Shown here: piece by piece, positions 1-10,502 of the stretch | Numbering within the stretch: the first letter of the stretch is position 1 | How the letters are laid out: the number at the start of each line of letters is the position of its first letter | Source: Bacteroidales bacterium | Lineage (GTDB): Bacteria; Bacteroidota; Bacteroidia; Bacteroidales; JAFGUD01 | Assembly (NCBI GenBank): GCA_016938685.1 | Contig: JAFGUD010000262.1 | Coordinates: 1 to 64,000, forward strand | DNA length: 64,000 nucleotides | Reading direction: 5' to 3' | Program-made: the position numbers and the translations under genes | The notes under the pieces: generated by a model | Database searches by the model: none | Told to the model about the DNA's origin: nothing | The model's input: only the letters and a program-made list of their open reading frames with translations

Positions 1-22
1 CCAATAATATGTGGGTTAACCC

Positions 23-86
23 CGATTTAGAATAACTCAAATTTGGGTGTTTGAAAAGCTCCAAATTTGCTAGTTATTCTTAATCG
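23..86. repeat. Long imperfect inverted repeat (arms 23-46 and 61-86, 14-nt loop)
   Basis: Left arm CGATTTAGAATAACTCAAATTTGG; reverse complement of right arm CGATTAAGAATAACTAGCAAATTTGG; one substitution and a 2-nt bulge. A second short hairpin GAATTATT-tgtg-AATAATTC follows directly. Confidence 0.7.
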
Positions 87-200
87 TAAGAATTATTTGT
101 GAATAATTCGGGTTAAAGGATTTGCTTCTGTGTGTTGCAAAATATTTTTATTAAAAATTTAATTTTTTAGATTTGTAGGAAATTATTAAAAAATTTCACT

Positions 201-1601
201 ATGGATTTCAGAATTGAGCATGACACTATTGGCGAAGTAAAAGTACCTGCCGATAAATATTGGGCTGCACAAACCCAACGTTCGTTAGAAAATTTTAAAA
301 TTGGTGAGCCGGCTTCTATGCCGCTTGAAATAATTAAGGCATTTGGGTATCTTAAAAAAGCTGCCGCATTAACAAATCTTCAACTTGGAGTATTAACTAA
401 AGAAAAATGTGATCTTATTTCACAAGTTTGCGAAGAAATAATTGAAGGCAAACTGAATGATCAATTTCCATTGGTTGTATGGCAAACAGGTTCGGGTACT
501 CAATCAAACATGAATGTAAATGAGGTTGTTGCGAACAGAGCGCATGTTTTAGCCGGAAATAAATTGGGCGAAGGCAAAACTTTTATTCATCCAAATGATG
601 ATGTGAACAAATCTCAATCCTCAAATGATACTTTTCCTACGGCAATGCACATTGCAGCATACAAAATGTTAATTGATGTAACAATTCCCGGGATTGAAAA
701 GTTGAAAAATACAATAAAATCAAAATCTGATGAGTTTATGGAGATTGTTAAAATCGGTCGTACTCACTGGATGGACGCAACTCCATTAACTCTTGGACAA
801 GAATTTTCAGGATATGTTTCTCAACTTGACCATGGTTTAAGAGCAATAAAAAATACTTTGGCGCATCTTTCAGAACTTGCACTTGGTGGAACCGCAGTAG
901 GAACCGGATTAAATACTCCAAAAGGATATTCAAAACTGGTTGCAGAAAAAATTGCAGAACTTACCGGTTTACCATTTATCACAGGAGAAAATAAATTTGA
1001 AGGGTTAGCGGCACACGATGCAATTGTTGAGTCACACGGTGCTTTGAAAACTATAGCTGCAAGCATTATGAAAATTGCAAATGATATAAGAGTTATTGCA
1101 TCAGGTCCACGTTGCGGTATTGGCGAAATAATTATTCCGGCTAACGAACCGGGTTCTTCAATTATGCCAGGAAAAGTAAATCCAACTCAGGTTGAAGCAA
1201 TAACAATGGTTGCAGCTCAGGTTTTTGGTAATGATGTTGCGATAAATATTGGTGGTATGAATGGTCATTTTGAATTGAATGTTTTTAAACCAATGATGAT
1301 TTATAATTTCTTAAATTCTGCTCGTTTATTAGGTGATGCGTGTGTTTCTTTCAATGATAATTTGGCAATAGGAATAGAACCAAACAAAGAAAGAATTACT
1401 CACTTTTTGAACGATTCTTTGATGCTTGTAACAGCTTTGAACACCCATATTGGTTACGAAAATGCTGCAAAAATTGCAAAAAAAGCCTACAAAGAAAATA
1501 CAACATTGAAAAAAGCTGCTATTGAGCTAGGATTTCTTACCTCTGAACAATTTGACGAATGGGTAAGACCTGAAAAAATGATTGGAAGTTTAGAAAAATA
1601 G
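201..1601 (+). CDS. fumC: Class II fumarate hydratase
   Basis: 466 aa; N-terminus [29 protein letters not shown] and signature [13 protein letters not shown] typical of FumC. Confidence 0.96.
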   Translation: MDFRIEHDTIGEVKVPADKYWAAQTQRSLENFKIGEPASMPLEIIKAFGYLKKAAALTNLQLGVLTKEKCDLISQVCEEIIEGKLNDQFPLVVWQTGSGTQSNMNVNEVVANRAHVLAGNKLGEGKTFIHPNDDVNKSQSSNDTFPTAMHIAAYKMLIDVTIPGIEKLKNTIKSKSDEFMEIVKIGRTHWMDATPLTLGQEFSGYVSQLDHGLRAIKNTLAHLSELALGGTAVGTGLNTPKGYSKLVAEKIAELTGLPFITGENKFEGLAAHDAIVESHGALKTIAASIMKIANDIRVIASGPRCGIGEIIIPANEPGSSIMPGKVNPTQVEAITMVAAQVFGNDVAINIGGMNGHFELNVFKPMMIYNFLNSARLLGDACVSFNDNLAIGIEPNKERITHFLNDSLMLVTALNTHIGYENAAKIAKKAYKENTTLKKAAIELGFLTSEQFDEWVRPEKMIGSLEK

Positions 1602-1622
1602 TTTCATTTTTTATTAAAATTT

Positions 1623-1656
1623 AAACACCTTAAATACAATTAAGGTGTTTTTTTAT
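1623..1656 (+). terminator. Rho-independent terminator of fumC
   Basis: AAACACCTTAA-atacaa-TTAAGGTGTTT followed by a T tract. Confidence 0.85.
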
Positions 1657-1792
1657 TTTGCTGATAATCAGAATTTTAGCGTTTGAGGAGAATAAAATAT
1701 TTTAAAAAAAAATTATTTTTGATTAGTTTTTTTTACATTTGAACCGATATTTGTTTTTTTTTAATGAATTGTAACAATTAAAATCATTTTTA

Positions 1793-3826
1793 GTGAAGTT
1801 ATTTAAAGAAATAAAGTTAAAGAATTTATTTATTTACACATTCTTGATCTTTTCTTTGTTTTTTGCTGTAATTATTGTTTTTTCAATGATTTACGAAGTG
1901 AAAAACAGGCAGATTTTTGACACTCAAACTGAATTTTTTAAAATTAATAAAAACTTAAATAGCATAAAAAATAATCAGAATGATTTATTCCTACATAAAA
2001 GAAATCAATATGTTATAGAATCCGAAGAATTATTTAAATTAAACTCTGAAATTAACAGACTTGATGGTTTAATAGATAGTATTATTACTTTGAAAATAAT
2101 TAAAAAGAATAATTTCACTTCTTCTCTTGCCGAATTCAAATCTGATTTAGAAAAATATCAGTCACAATGTGATAATATACTGAAAATTAACGAACAACTT
2201 TACTCTCCAAATGTAGGAGTAGTTTCTCAACTGGAAATTATTTCTACAAAATTAAAAAAGGAAAATAAATATCAAGAGTTAGATTTGATTAAATACCTGA
2301 GTGATATTGAATTATATCGAAAACAGCTAATTGAAGGGAGAATTACAAAAAGAGAATTTGAGAAAAAAGCAACTTTATTGTTCGAGAAAATTGCTTCTAC
2401 GCAAACTTCTGATTATGAAAAATATTATGTCCTTCTCTTTGAAGATAATATAACAAATTATTATAATAATACACAACTAGAATATTCTAAAAGAAAAGAA
2501 GTTGGAGATTCATATAATGAAGGTCTATTATTGTTTTTGGATAAACAATATAATTTATTGCTAGATAGAATAACAATTATTGAAAATCAAGTAATTGAAA
2601 TTAGAGGCGATTATTTTAGGAGAAGTTTTATACAGTACATTGTTGTTATACTCTTAATAATTGTATTGAACGTTGTGTTGTTTAATTTTCTGTATAGAAT
2701 ATTGTATAAGCCATGGTTCAATTTACAACCGGTATTTGAAGATTTATCAATTGGTAAAATTCCTGAAATTGATATTTTAACTACCTTATCAGAATTTAAG
2801 ATTATTACAACTTCTCTCGATAAATTTGTTGATAATATAAAATCTAAAAATAGTTTTATTTTAGAATTATCAAAAAGAAACTATACCGCTGATTTTGTAT
2901 CAAAAACAGATGATGAATTAGGTGTTTCTTTGTCTAAATTACAAAGCGAACTAATTAAAGCAGAAAAAGAATCGGTTCAATACCAAGAAACCGAACAAAA
3001 TCAAAAATGGACAGCTACTGGAATTGCTAAAATCGGTGCTGTTATGCGTCAGAACACAGAAGATATTGACGGTTTATCTAAAAATGTTTTGAAGGAAATT
3101 ATTCAATATGTTGATGCTGTGCAGGGAGCTCTTTATTTATACAATGAAAAATTAAAACAGCTTGAGCTTAATTCTTCGTTTTCTTATGGTAAACAAAGGA
3201 CAAAAAACCATACAATACAGCCGTATGAAGGACTATTAGGTACGATTATTGTAGAAAAAAGAGATTATTATTATAAAGAAATACCTGAAAATTATTTATT
3301 TCTAGAAACCGGACTTGGTTATTCAAAACCCAAAAGTTTATTTGCCTTTCCTTTATTATTTGAAAATAAAATATATGGTGTTATTGAACTTGCATCAATG
3401 AGTGAGTTTAAAGAGTATGAAAGAAATTTTTTGAAAAATCTTGGAGTTGAAATAGCAATTACAATTTCGTATACTGAAATAAATGTTCAAACAAAAACCC
3501 TTCTAGAGCAATCTAAAAAACAAGCAATCGAATTACAATCAAATGAAAAACTCTTTAAGAAAAATCAGGATAATTTAAAAAGTTTGCTCAGAATGACAGA
3601 GCAAAGATTGAGAGATAGAGAAGAAACCCTAAAGATTAAAGAACAAATAGTTATGCAGAAAGTTCAGGAATTGCTTGAATTACAGAAAGAATTATCTGAA
3701 AAAGAAGAATATATTGAGAATGTCACAAACGAATATGAAAATATAAAATCTGAACTAGAAAACAAAAACACAGAATTGCGTGAACGTATAGCAGAATTGG
3801 ATAAACGATTACGAGATAAAAATTAG
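1793..3826 (+). CDS. Membrane-anchored GAF-domain sensor with C-terminal coiled coil, no recognisable output domain
   Basis: 677 aa, GTG start; two TM segments flanking a ~240-aa extracytoplasmic region, GAF-like region (GALYLYNEKLKQLEL...FAFPLLFENKIYGVIELAS), then charged coiled coil to the C-terminus. Confidence 0.7.
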   Translation: MKLFKEIKLKNLFIYTFLIFSLFFAVIIVFSMIYEVKNRQIFDTQTEFFKINKNLNSIKNNQNDLFLHKRNQYVIESEELFKLNSEINRLDGLIDSIITLKIIKKNNFTSSLAEFKSDLEKYQSQCDNILKINEQLYSPNVGVVSQLEIISTKLKKENKYQELDLIKYLSDIELYRKQLIEGRITKREFEKKATLLFEKIASTQTSDYEKYYVLLFEDNITNYYNNTQLEYSKRKEVGDSYNEGLLLFLDKQYNLLLDRITIIENQVIEIRGDYFRRSFIQYIVVILLIIVLNVVLFNFLYRILYKPWFNLQPVFEDLSIGKIPEIDILTTLSEFKIITTSLDKFVDNIKSKNSFILELSKRNYTADFVSKTDDELGVSLSKLQSELIKAEKESVQYQETEQNQKWTATGIAKIGAVMRQNTEDIDGLSKNVLKEIIQYVDAVQGALYLYNEKLKQLELNSSFSYGKQRTKNHTIQPYEGLLGTIIVEKRDYYYKEIPENYLFLETGLGYSKPKSLFAFPLLFENKIYGVIELASMSEFKEYERNFLKNLGVEIAITISYTEINVQTKTLLEQSKKQAIELQSNEKLFKKNQDNLKSLLRMTEQRLRDREETLKIKEQIVMQKVQELLELQKELSEKEEYIENVTNEYENIKSELENKNTELRERIAELDKRLRDKN

Positions 3827-3859
3827 AAAATAAAGCAATTATTTTTTATACGGGAATTG

Positions 3860-4858
3860 TCAGTGAAGTATTTTAAAAACCATTTCCTTTAGTAATTCTC
3901 CCTCAGTCATAGAAACATTATCAACTCCCTTTGATTTTAAATCATATTCTCGAAGTATAGAAATGATAAATACCAATTTGTTGAGATTATAAGCTTTTGA
4001 TGCATTTAAGTAATTATCAGCAAAATACGGGTTTACTTTTAATGCTTTAGCAACGTTCATTTTGCTTTTATCTCGTAATGAATGAACCATTAAAACTTTT
4101 GAAAAAAAGCCAAACAAAGAGCTGATAGTCAGCACAAAAGGATTATTTTTAGGATTTGCAGAAAAATGCTTCACTATTCGGTTTGCTTTAAGTGCATCTC
4201 TGCTTATTAGTGCGTTTTGAAGTTCAAAAACATTATAATCTTTGCTTATTCCGATGTTTTGTTCAATGTCAATAGGTAGTATTTTTGTTCCTGCTTTTAG
4301 ACTTATTATTAGTTTGTCTAATTCATTTGCGACTTTTCCTATATCAGTTCCAAGATAGGCAACAAGCATTTTTGTAGCCACAGGATCAATTGTGAAATTT
4401 TTTTCGGCAATATATTTTGTAATCCAGTCAGGAATTTGATTCTCGTATAACTTCTTGGATTCAAAGACAATGCCGGTTTTTTCTGCTTCTTTGTAGAATT
4501 TTTTTCTCTTGTCTAAAGTTTTGTATTTATAGTTTATTACCAGAATTGTTGATTCTAATGGTCTTTGAGCATAATGAACTAAATTGTCAAATGACTTAAT
4601 GTTTTGGGCTTCTTTGATGATAACAACCATTCTGTCAGACATCATAGGAAAACGTCTTGCCGTATTGTCAATTTGAGCAACATTTATGTCTTTGCCATAC
4701 ATAACAATCTGGTTAAAAGCATGTTGCTCGGGAGGCAAAGCATTATGGGAGATGTAGTCAGTAATTTTGTCGATAAAATAAGATTCATCTCCCATTAAGA
4801 AGTAAATTGGTCTGTATTTGCCGGTTTTCAACTCCGACATTATTTGATTAAAAGTCAT
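3860..4858 (-). CDS. holA: DNA polymerase III subunit delta
   Basis: 332 aa; YFLMGDESYFIDKITDYI N-terminus and HolA-like architecture. Confidence 0.88.
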   Translation of the reverse strand: MTFNQIMSELKTGKYRPIYFLMGDESYFIDKITDYISHNALPPEQHAFNQIVMYGKDINVAQIDNTARRFPMMSDRMVVIIKEAQNIKSFDNLVHYAQRPLESTILVINYKYKTLDKRKKFYKEAEKTGIVFESKKLYENQIPDWITKYIAEKNFTIDPVATKMLVAYLGTDIGKVANELDKLIISLKAGTKILPIDIEQNIGISKDYNVFELQNALISRDALKANRIVKHFSANPKNNPFVLTISSLFGFFSKVLMVHSLRDKSKMNVAKALKVNPYFADNYLNASKAYNLNKLVFIISILREYDLKSKGVDNVSMTEGELLKEMVFKILH

Positions 4859-4865
4859 TTTAATA

Positions 4866-4991
4866 AATTAAGAACTAAGAATTAAGAACTAACAATGCAC
4901 AAATAACAATTAACAATTAACAATTAACAGCGTGCAAATAACAATGCACAAATAACAATGCACTTAACTATTAACTATTAATCATTAACTA
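4866..4991. repeat. Degenerate heptameric tandem array, 18 units in one phase
   Basis: AATTAAG AACTAAG AATTAAG AACTAAC AATGCAC AAATAAC AATTAAC AATTAAC AATTAAC AGCGTGC AAATAAC AATGCAC AAATAAC AATGCAC TTAACTA TTAACTA TTAATCA TTAACTA with no indel; runs into the last codons of the HD gene. Confidence 0.9.
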
Positions 4992-5538
4992 TAAGTCTTT
5001 CCTTGAATGGTAAAAAAGTCATGAAATCAGCATGATGAACAACATACGCTTCGGTTGAGCGTTTTACCATATTTCCTTCGCCTGCATGGGCGGCAATAAT
5101 ATGACAAACCTCTGCCGGAACTCCACATTGTTCTGCCAATGAAACACCTGAAAAAGGATGTCTTACGTATTTGCCGTAATTTCCTTGATAAGATTTACCA
5201 TTTTCATTTTTTTCATATTCCAATAATTTGCCAACATCAGCTAAAATTGCTCCTGCTATAAGAACGTCCATATCGACAGGAAGTTCATCTTTGAAAAAAT
5301 CTTTCATTTTTTCTCCACTTGCTTTTGCAATATGAACAACCGATTGTTTGTGATCCATAAAACTCACTTTCAAATCGGGTCCTGCTAACAATGTAAAAGG
5401 AATAACGAATAAATCGTCAGCGTTTAATTTGCTTTTTGCTAGTGCCAATTCCCATGTGTCTGCAACTTGTTGGCGCAACTCAGTGTTTTCAATCCACATA
5501 AGTTCTGTGCCCCATATTTTTTTTACTCTTTCAGTCAT
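4978..5538 (-). CDS. HD-domain phosphohydrolase-like protein
   Basis: 186 aa; HKQSVVHIAKASGEKM...AGAILADVGKLLEYEK...HPFSGVSLAE...HIIAAHAGEG pattern of HD-type proteins. Confidence 0.75.
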   Translation of the reverse strand: MTERVKKIWGTELMWIENTELRQQVADTWELALAKSKLNADDLFVIPFTLLAGPDLKVSFMDHKQSVVHIAKASGEKMKDFFKDELPVDMDVLIAGAILADVGKLLEYEKNENGKSYQGNYGKYVRHPFSGVSLAEQCGVPAEVCHIIAAHAGEGNMVKRSTEAYVVHHADFMTFLPFKERLIVND

Positions 5539-5683
5539 AATCTTTTTTTTTACAAAAAAAACAATAATCTACAAATGTAAAAATTTTAGTTTAACATATT
5601 TCATCATTTTTTAATATTTTTGCGGTCTTTGGTTAAATGTCAATTCTTTTATATTTATTTGCACTTTTTAAAGCTTTGGGTTA

Positions 5684-6760
5684 ATGAATTTTTTAGGTTT
5701 CAGAAATTGGTTTGATTCTTTATCAAATTGTTCGCATTTGGTAATTGCCGGTCCTTGTTCTGCTGAATCAGAAGAGCAGGTTTTGGACACAGCCAGACAA
5801 ATTTCTAAAATAGAACAAGTAAAAGTTTTTCGTGCAGGAGTTTGGAAACCAAGAACAAGTCCTAATGATTTTGAGGGAGTTGGAGAAATAGCATTAAAAT
5901 GGTTGAAAAAGGTAAAATCTGAAACAGGTTTACTTACATGCGTTGAAGTTGCTACCAGCAAACATGTTGAAAAATGTCTTGAAAATGATGTGGATATTTT
6001 TTGGGTTGGAGCCAGAACTGTTGCAAATCCATTTTCTGTTCAGTCAATTGCAGATGTTTTAAAGGGTGTTGACAAGCCTGTTTTAATAAAAAACCCCATA
6101 AATCCTGATTTAAAACTTTGGGTTGGGGCAATTGAAAGAATTTATAAAGCCGGAATAAATAAAATTGCTGCAATTCACAGGGGTTTTTATCCTTTTGAAG
6201 ACACCAGATTTAGAAATATTCCAAAATGGGAAATTCCAATTGAACTCAAAACTTTATTCCCAAATTTGCAAATTATTACTGATCCAAGTCATATTGCAGG
6301 GAAAATTGAACTTATAAAAGAAGTTGCTTCGCAGGCATTGTGTATGAATGTAGACGGCTTAATGATTGAAACTCATAATAATCCAAAAGTTGCTTTGAGT
6401 GATGCGTCTCAACAATTAACACCTTTGCAGTTAGATGTTTTATTAAAAGAATTAAAATTTAGAAAAGAACAAATTATAAATAAAGAATTACTTTCGGATC
6501 TTCAAAATTGGAGATTTCAAATAGATTCTCTTGATTTTCAAATGCTTGAATTACTTTCAAAACGAATGGAAATTGTTGAAAAAATGGGCAAATACAAAGA
6601 AGAGAGAAATATGAGTGTTTTTCAGCTGGAAAGATGGAAAGAAATTCGAGCAACAAGAATAAAAGCAGGAGAAGAATTAGGTCTTGATTCCGATTTTGTG
6701 AAAAAAATATTGCAAATAATACATAATCAATCAATAATAGCACAATCTAAAAACAAATAA
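5684..6760 (+). CDS. Bifunctional 3-deoxy-7-phosphoheptulonate synthase / chorismate mutase type II
   Basis: 358 aa; DAHP synthase core (VIAGPCSAES...FRAGVWKPRTSP...IKNPINPDLKLW) fused to C-terminal chorismate mutase (WRFQIDSLDFQMLELLSKRMEIVEKMGKYKEERN). Confidence 0.93.
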   Translation: MNFLGFRNWFDSLSNCSHLVIAGPCSAESEEQVLDTARQISKIEQVKVFRAGVWKPRTSPNDFEGVGEIALKWLKKVKSETGLLTCVEVATSKHVEKCLENDVDIFWVGARTVANPFSVQSIADVLKGVDKPVLIKNPINPDLKLWVGAIERIYKAGINKIAAIHRGFYPFEDTRFRNIPKWEIPIELKTLFPNLQIITDPSHIAGKIELIKEVASQALCMNVDGLMIETHNNPKVALSDASQQLTPLQLDVLLKELKFRKEQIINKELLSDLQNWRFQIDSLDFQMLELLSKRMEIVEKMGKYKEERNMSVFQLERWKEIRATRIKAGEELGLDSDFVKKILQIIHNQSIIAQSKNK

Positions 6761-6761
6761 A

Positions 6762-7799
6762 ATGAGACGTTTTTTACTTTTTTTACTACCAGCTACAATA
6801 TTATTTTTAGCATTTATTGACAAAGATAAGTCTGATGAAAAGAAATCACAGATATTGGTGCTTTCTTATAATGTTGAAAATTTATTTGATACAATTGATA
6901 GTCCGTATTCGCTTGATGAAGAATTTACGTCAATGAGCTACAAAGACTGGAATACAGAACGTTATTTTAAAAAAATTAATGATTTAGCAACCGTTTTTAC
7001 ATTGGTAGATGATCAAAAATTGCCTGATATTATTTCACTATGTGAAGTTGAAAATCTTTCTGTTATTGAAGATTTAAAAAATAATCCACAATTAGCTGCA
7101 ATGAATTATCAAATAGTACATGAAGAAACAACTGACCCACGTGGAATTGATGTTGCTTTAATGTACAATCCTGAGGTTTTTAAGTATATATCACATGAGC
7201 AGTTACAAATATTTGAAGATGACGGTAAACTTTATAATTCACGCGAAATCTTATTTGTAAAAGGTATTGTAGGAAAAGACACTTTGTATGTATTTGTTAA
7301 TCATTGGAAATCCAGATCAGGTGGAGCAGAAAAAACTGAATACAAAAGAATTTGGTATGCAAAAGTTTTACGTGAAAAAATAGATTATATATTTAGCTAT
7401 TTGCCGGATGCAAACATTATTTGTATGGGTGATTTTAACGATACACCTTTTGATAAAAGCATTAACGAATATCTTAATGCTTCATTAGATTCTGTTTTCG
7501 AAAATAAGAATGAATTGTTTAATTTGACTGCTTTTTTAGCAAAAAAAGGCAAAGGCACATATAGTTATGATACAGAATGGTTTATGTTGGATAATATAAT
7601 TGTATCACAAAGCATAATGAACAAAAAAAATGGAATTTATGCAGAAAGTTGTGCAAAAGTTTTAAAGAATGATTTTTTGCAGAAATATAATTCAAAAGCA
7701 AATGACACAATACCTTTTAAAACATACGGTGGAAATACCTATTTTGGAGGAGTAAGTGATCATTTTGCTGTTTATGCTTATTTTACTGTTCGAAAGTAA
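6762..7799 (+). CDS. Endonuclease/exonuclease/phosphatase family protein
   Basis: 345 aa; SYNVENLFDTID, PDIISLCEVENL, ICMGDFNDTPFD, VSDHFAVYA motifs. Confidence 0.88.
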   Translation: MRRFLLFLLPATILFLAFIDKDKSDEKKSQILVLSYNVENLFDTIDSPYSLDEEFTSMSYKDWNTERYFKKINDLATVFTLVDDQKLPDIISLCEVENLSVIEDLKNNPQLAAMNYQIVHEETTDPRGIDVALMYNPEVFKYISHEQLQIFEDDGKLYNSREILFVKGIVGKDTLYVFVNHWKSRSGGAEKTEYKRIWYAKVLREKIDYIFSYLPDANIICMGDFNDTPFDKSINEYLNASLDSVFENKNELFNLTAFLAKKGKGTYSYDTEWFMLDNIIVSQSIMNKKNGIYAESCAKVLKNDFLQKYNSKANDTIPFKTYGGNTYFGGVSDHFAVYAYFTVRK

Positions 7800-7846
7800 C
7801 AATTTGCTTGTTTTATTTTTTTTTTAATTTAGTCCAAAATTTTTGA

Positions 7847-9613
7847 ATGCACGCATACGATGTAATATTAGTATACGGAGTGATAATTTTTATAATTGTT
7901 TCGTTATATTTTGACCTTATGGGAGCAGGATTCACTTTTCTTTTAGGTGTGACTGTTCTAGGTGTTTTTGGGATTCTTACACCCAAAGAAATGCTTATAG
8001 GTGCTTCAAACGAGCAAATTGCAGTAATTCTTCTCTTGTTGCTTTTAGGTAATATTTACCGAAAAACAGCTCTTTTAGATTCTTTGTTTGATCGGATTTT
8101 TGTTAAAATTTCCTCTCATAAAGCCTTTACAAGTAGGGTTATGTTATTGATAGCTCCAATGTCTGCTTTTTTGAATAATACTCCGCTGGTCGCATTGATG
8201 ATGCCTTATGCTTATGATTGGTCTAAAAAGCATAATCAACCTATTTCTAAAATATTATTACCTCTTTCTTATGCCGCCATTCTGGGAGGTTGCGCAACCT
8301 TGATCGGGACTTCTACTAACTTGATTGTTAATGGAATGGTTATTGAGTCAGGAAGAGAATCTCTTGGACTGTTTGATTATACTTTGATTGGTGGAACAAT
8401 GGTAGTGATTGGGTATTTGTATATGAGGTTTATTGGACATCGTTTACTGCCTTCTAATTACATTACAAGTCAGAATATTACAAAAAACACAAGAAAATAT
8501 GTTGTAGAAGCTCAGATTTCAATTAATTCACCATTAGTTGGAAAAACAATAGAAGAAGCTAAATTACGTAATCTTGATGGTTTGTTTTTATTTCAAATAA
8601 TTAGAAATGATCAGGAAATAACTGCTGTGCCAAATGATACTATTTTATTGCAAAATGATATATTGTTATTTGCCGGAGAAACTAGTTCCATTGCTGACCT
8701 TTTTGAACAAAAGAAAGGTCTAACTATGCCTTCGGTAGGAATGTTTTCAAGAAAAAAAGAATTAGATATTGTGGAAATTGTTGTTGCTGATGGTTCATTA
8801 CTCGTTAATAAAACTTTAAAAAGTTATAATTTTAGGTCTAAATTTGATGCAACGGTTATTGCAGTTCATCGAAATGGGGAGCAAATTCAAGGTAAATTAG
8901 GAGCTGCAAAATTAAAACCCGGGGATACTTTATTATTGTTAACTGGCGTTAGATTTGGCGAATTAGCTTCAAATTCAAAAGATTTTTATCTCATATCAAA
9001 AGTAAAGGAAATTAGAAAACTGACTCCTTTACAGTCCTGGACACTCGTAATAGGAACGGTTTCAGCTATTTTTCTTTCTTCAATTAACGTTCTTTCTTTG
9101 TTTCTTGCCTTGATTATCCTTATTAGTATCCTTTTAATATTAAATGTCACAAATCCTAAAGAACTAGCCAAAAGTATAGATTACGATTTAGCTTTTATAA
9201 TTGCTATGGCACTTGCTTTGGGTGTTGCTATGCAGAAAACAGGTGTTGCTGAAATTTTGGGGAATGTTATGATTGAAATTTTCCGACCTTGGGGGAATGT
9301 TGGTTTGCTCTCAGGATTGTATATTATTACGGCAATTTTAGCTGCCTTTGTTACAAATAAGGCGGCTGTAGCATTAATTTTTCCAATTGCAATTAGCATT
9401 GCAGGTGATTTAGGGTATAATGCAATACCATTTATATTAACCGTTTCATTTGCTGCGGCTGCAAATTTTATGACGCCTATTGGTTATCAAACAAACACAA
9501 TGGTTTATGGTCCGGGAGGTTATAAATTTAGAGATTTTATACGTGTCGGTACACCTTTGACTATTATCTACGGAATTGTAACTATTTTCTTTTTATTAAA
9601 AATTTACTTTTAG
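7847..9613 (+). CDS. SLC13 family permease with two internal TrkA-C (RCK_C) domains
   Basis: 588 aa; multiple TM segments, TPLVALMMPYAYDWSKKH, and two cytosolic repeats (LVGKTIEEAKLRNLDG... and LLVNKTLKSYNFRSKFDATVIAVHRNGEQI). Confidence 0.85.
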   Translation: MHAYDVILVYGVIIFIIVSLYFDLMGAGFTFLLGVTVLGVFGILTPKEMLIGASNEQIAVILLLLLLGNIYRKTALLDSLFDRIFVKISSHKAFTSRVMLLIAPMSAFLNNTPLVALMMPYAYDWSKKHNQPISKILLPLSYAAILGGCATLIGTSTNLIVNGMVIESGRESLGLFDYTLIGGTMVVIGYLYMRFIGHRLLPSNYITSQNITKNTRKYVVEAQISINSPLVGKTIEEAKLRNLDGLFLFQIIRNDQEITAVPNDTILLQNDILLFAGETSSIADLFEQKKGLTMPSVGMFSRKKELDIVEIVVADGSLLVNKTLKSYNFRSKFDATVIAVHRNGEQIQGKLGAAKLKPGDTLLLLTGVRFGELASNSKDFYLISKVKEIRKLTPLQSWTLVIGTVSAIFLSSINVLSLFLALIILISILLILNVTNPKELAKSIDYDLAFIIAMALALGVAMQKTGVAEILGNVMIEIFRPWGNVGLLSGLYIITAILAAFVTNKAAVALIFPIAISIAGDLGYNAIPFILTVSFAAAANFMTPIGYQTNTMVYGPGGYKFRDFIRVGTPLTIIYGIVTIFFLLKIYF

Positions 9614-9746
9614 AATAAATGGATTGTAAGTTTAACGATTTTTTGTTTTTAAAAAATGGTGAATTTTGTTTTTTGATGTGAATTTTAATAAGTTTTGTTA
9701 GCTTTGCCGACTCAATAATTTAAATACTCTTGAAAAGTAAAGATAA

Positions 9747-10502
9747 GTGCCTAAGAAAAGTTTTTATACATCGTTGAATATTAGATTAGTTATTCATTTA
9801 CTAGGATTGATATTTGCAATTGAGGGGCTATTTTTATTATTGCCTTTTATTGTCAGTGTAATTTACAAAGAATCAATCAAGACTGAATTTTTTTTATCTT
9901 TTCTTATTACTTTTTTATTTGGAGGATTAGTTTATCTCATAACCAAAAAAAAAGTGAGAAAGGATTTTTCAAGAAGGGAAAGATTTTTGCTTGTTAGTTT
10001 TGCTTGGTTGCTTATTTCGTTGTTTGGAGTACTTCCATTTGTATTAACAAAACAGATGAATTTTACTGATGCGTTTTTTGAAACTGTTTCTGGTTTTACT
10101 ACTACAGGAGCATCAATTTTAACAGATATTGAGAGTGTGCCAAAAAGTTTGCTTTTTTGGCGTAGCGAAACTCACTGGATAGGAGGAATGGGAATAATCG
10201 TATTGTTTGTTGCTCTTTTCCCTTTTTTGAAAACGAGCAGAATGCAACTTTTTAATGCCGAAGCATCGGTAGTTGTTGAAAGTAAGGTATTTCCAAAGTT
10301 GCTGGATATTTCCAGAAGTATTTGGTTGATTTATGTTGGTCTTACAATAATTGAAACAGTAATGTTAATGTTTGGAGGAATGAATTTGTATGATTCCCTC
10401 TGTCATACTTTTAGTACTGTTGCAACTGGTGGGTTTTCGACAAAAAATGATAGTATTGCAAGTTTTTCTCCTTATATACAGTATGTTATTGTTTTTTTAT
10501 GA
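9747..10502 (+). CDS. trkH: TrkH family K+ uptake protein, N-terminal half (frameshifted or programmed frameshift)
   Basis: 251 aa ending ...PYIQYVIVFL*; P-loop-like TVSGFTTTGAS and THWIGGMGIIVL. Continues in the -1 frame at 10499. Confidence 0.85.
   Translation: MPKKSFYTSLNIRLVIHLLGLIFAIEGLFLLLPFIVSVIYKESIKTEFFLSFLITFLFGGLVYLITKKKVRKDFSRRERFLLVSFAWLLISLFGVLPFVLTKQMNFTDAFFETVSGFTTTGASILTDIESVPKSLLFWRSETHWIGGMGIIVLFVALFPFLKTSRMQLFNAEASVVVESKVFPKLLDISRSIWLIYVGLTIIETVMLMFGGMNLYDSLCHTFSTVATGGFSTKNDSIASFSPYIQYVIVFL
10493..10499 (+). promoter_or_regulatory. Candidate -1 ribosomal frameshift slippery site (T TTT TTA) immediately before TGA
   Basis: Frame-0 codons GTT TTT TTA TGA (10491-10502); the -1 frame gives GTT TTT TTT ATG ATA CTT GCC, rejoining the TrkH reading frame. 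Confidence 0.5.

Noticed and set aside
821-1066. ORFs antisense to fumC (748-933, 821-1066)
   Set aside because: Fully inside a conserved gene; explained by codon bias giving open antisense frames.
4866-4991. CRISPR array
   Set aside because: Repeat units are 7 bp with no spacers and no cas genes nearby.
5684-6760. Unusual fusion enzyme
   Set aside because: DAHP synthase-chorismate mutase fusions are an established bifunctional enzyme type in Bacteroidetes.
6762-7799. Possible restriction or toxin nuclease
   Set aside because: Motifs fit the generic endonuclease/exonuclease/phosphatase family and no partner gene suggests defence.
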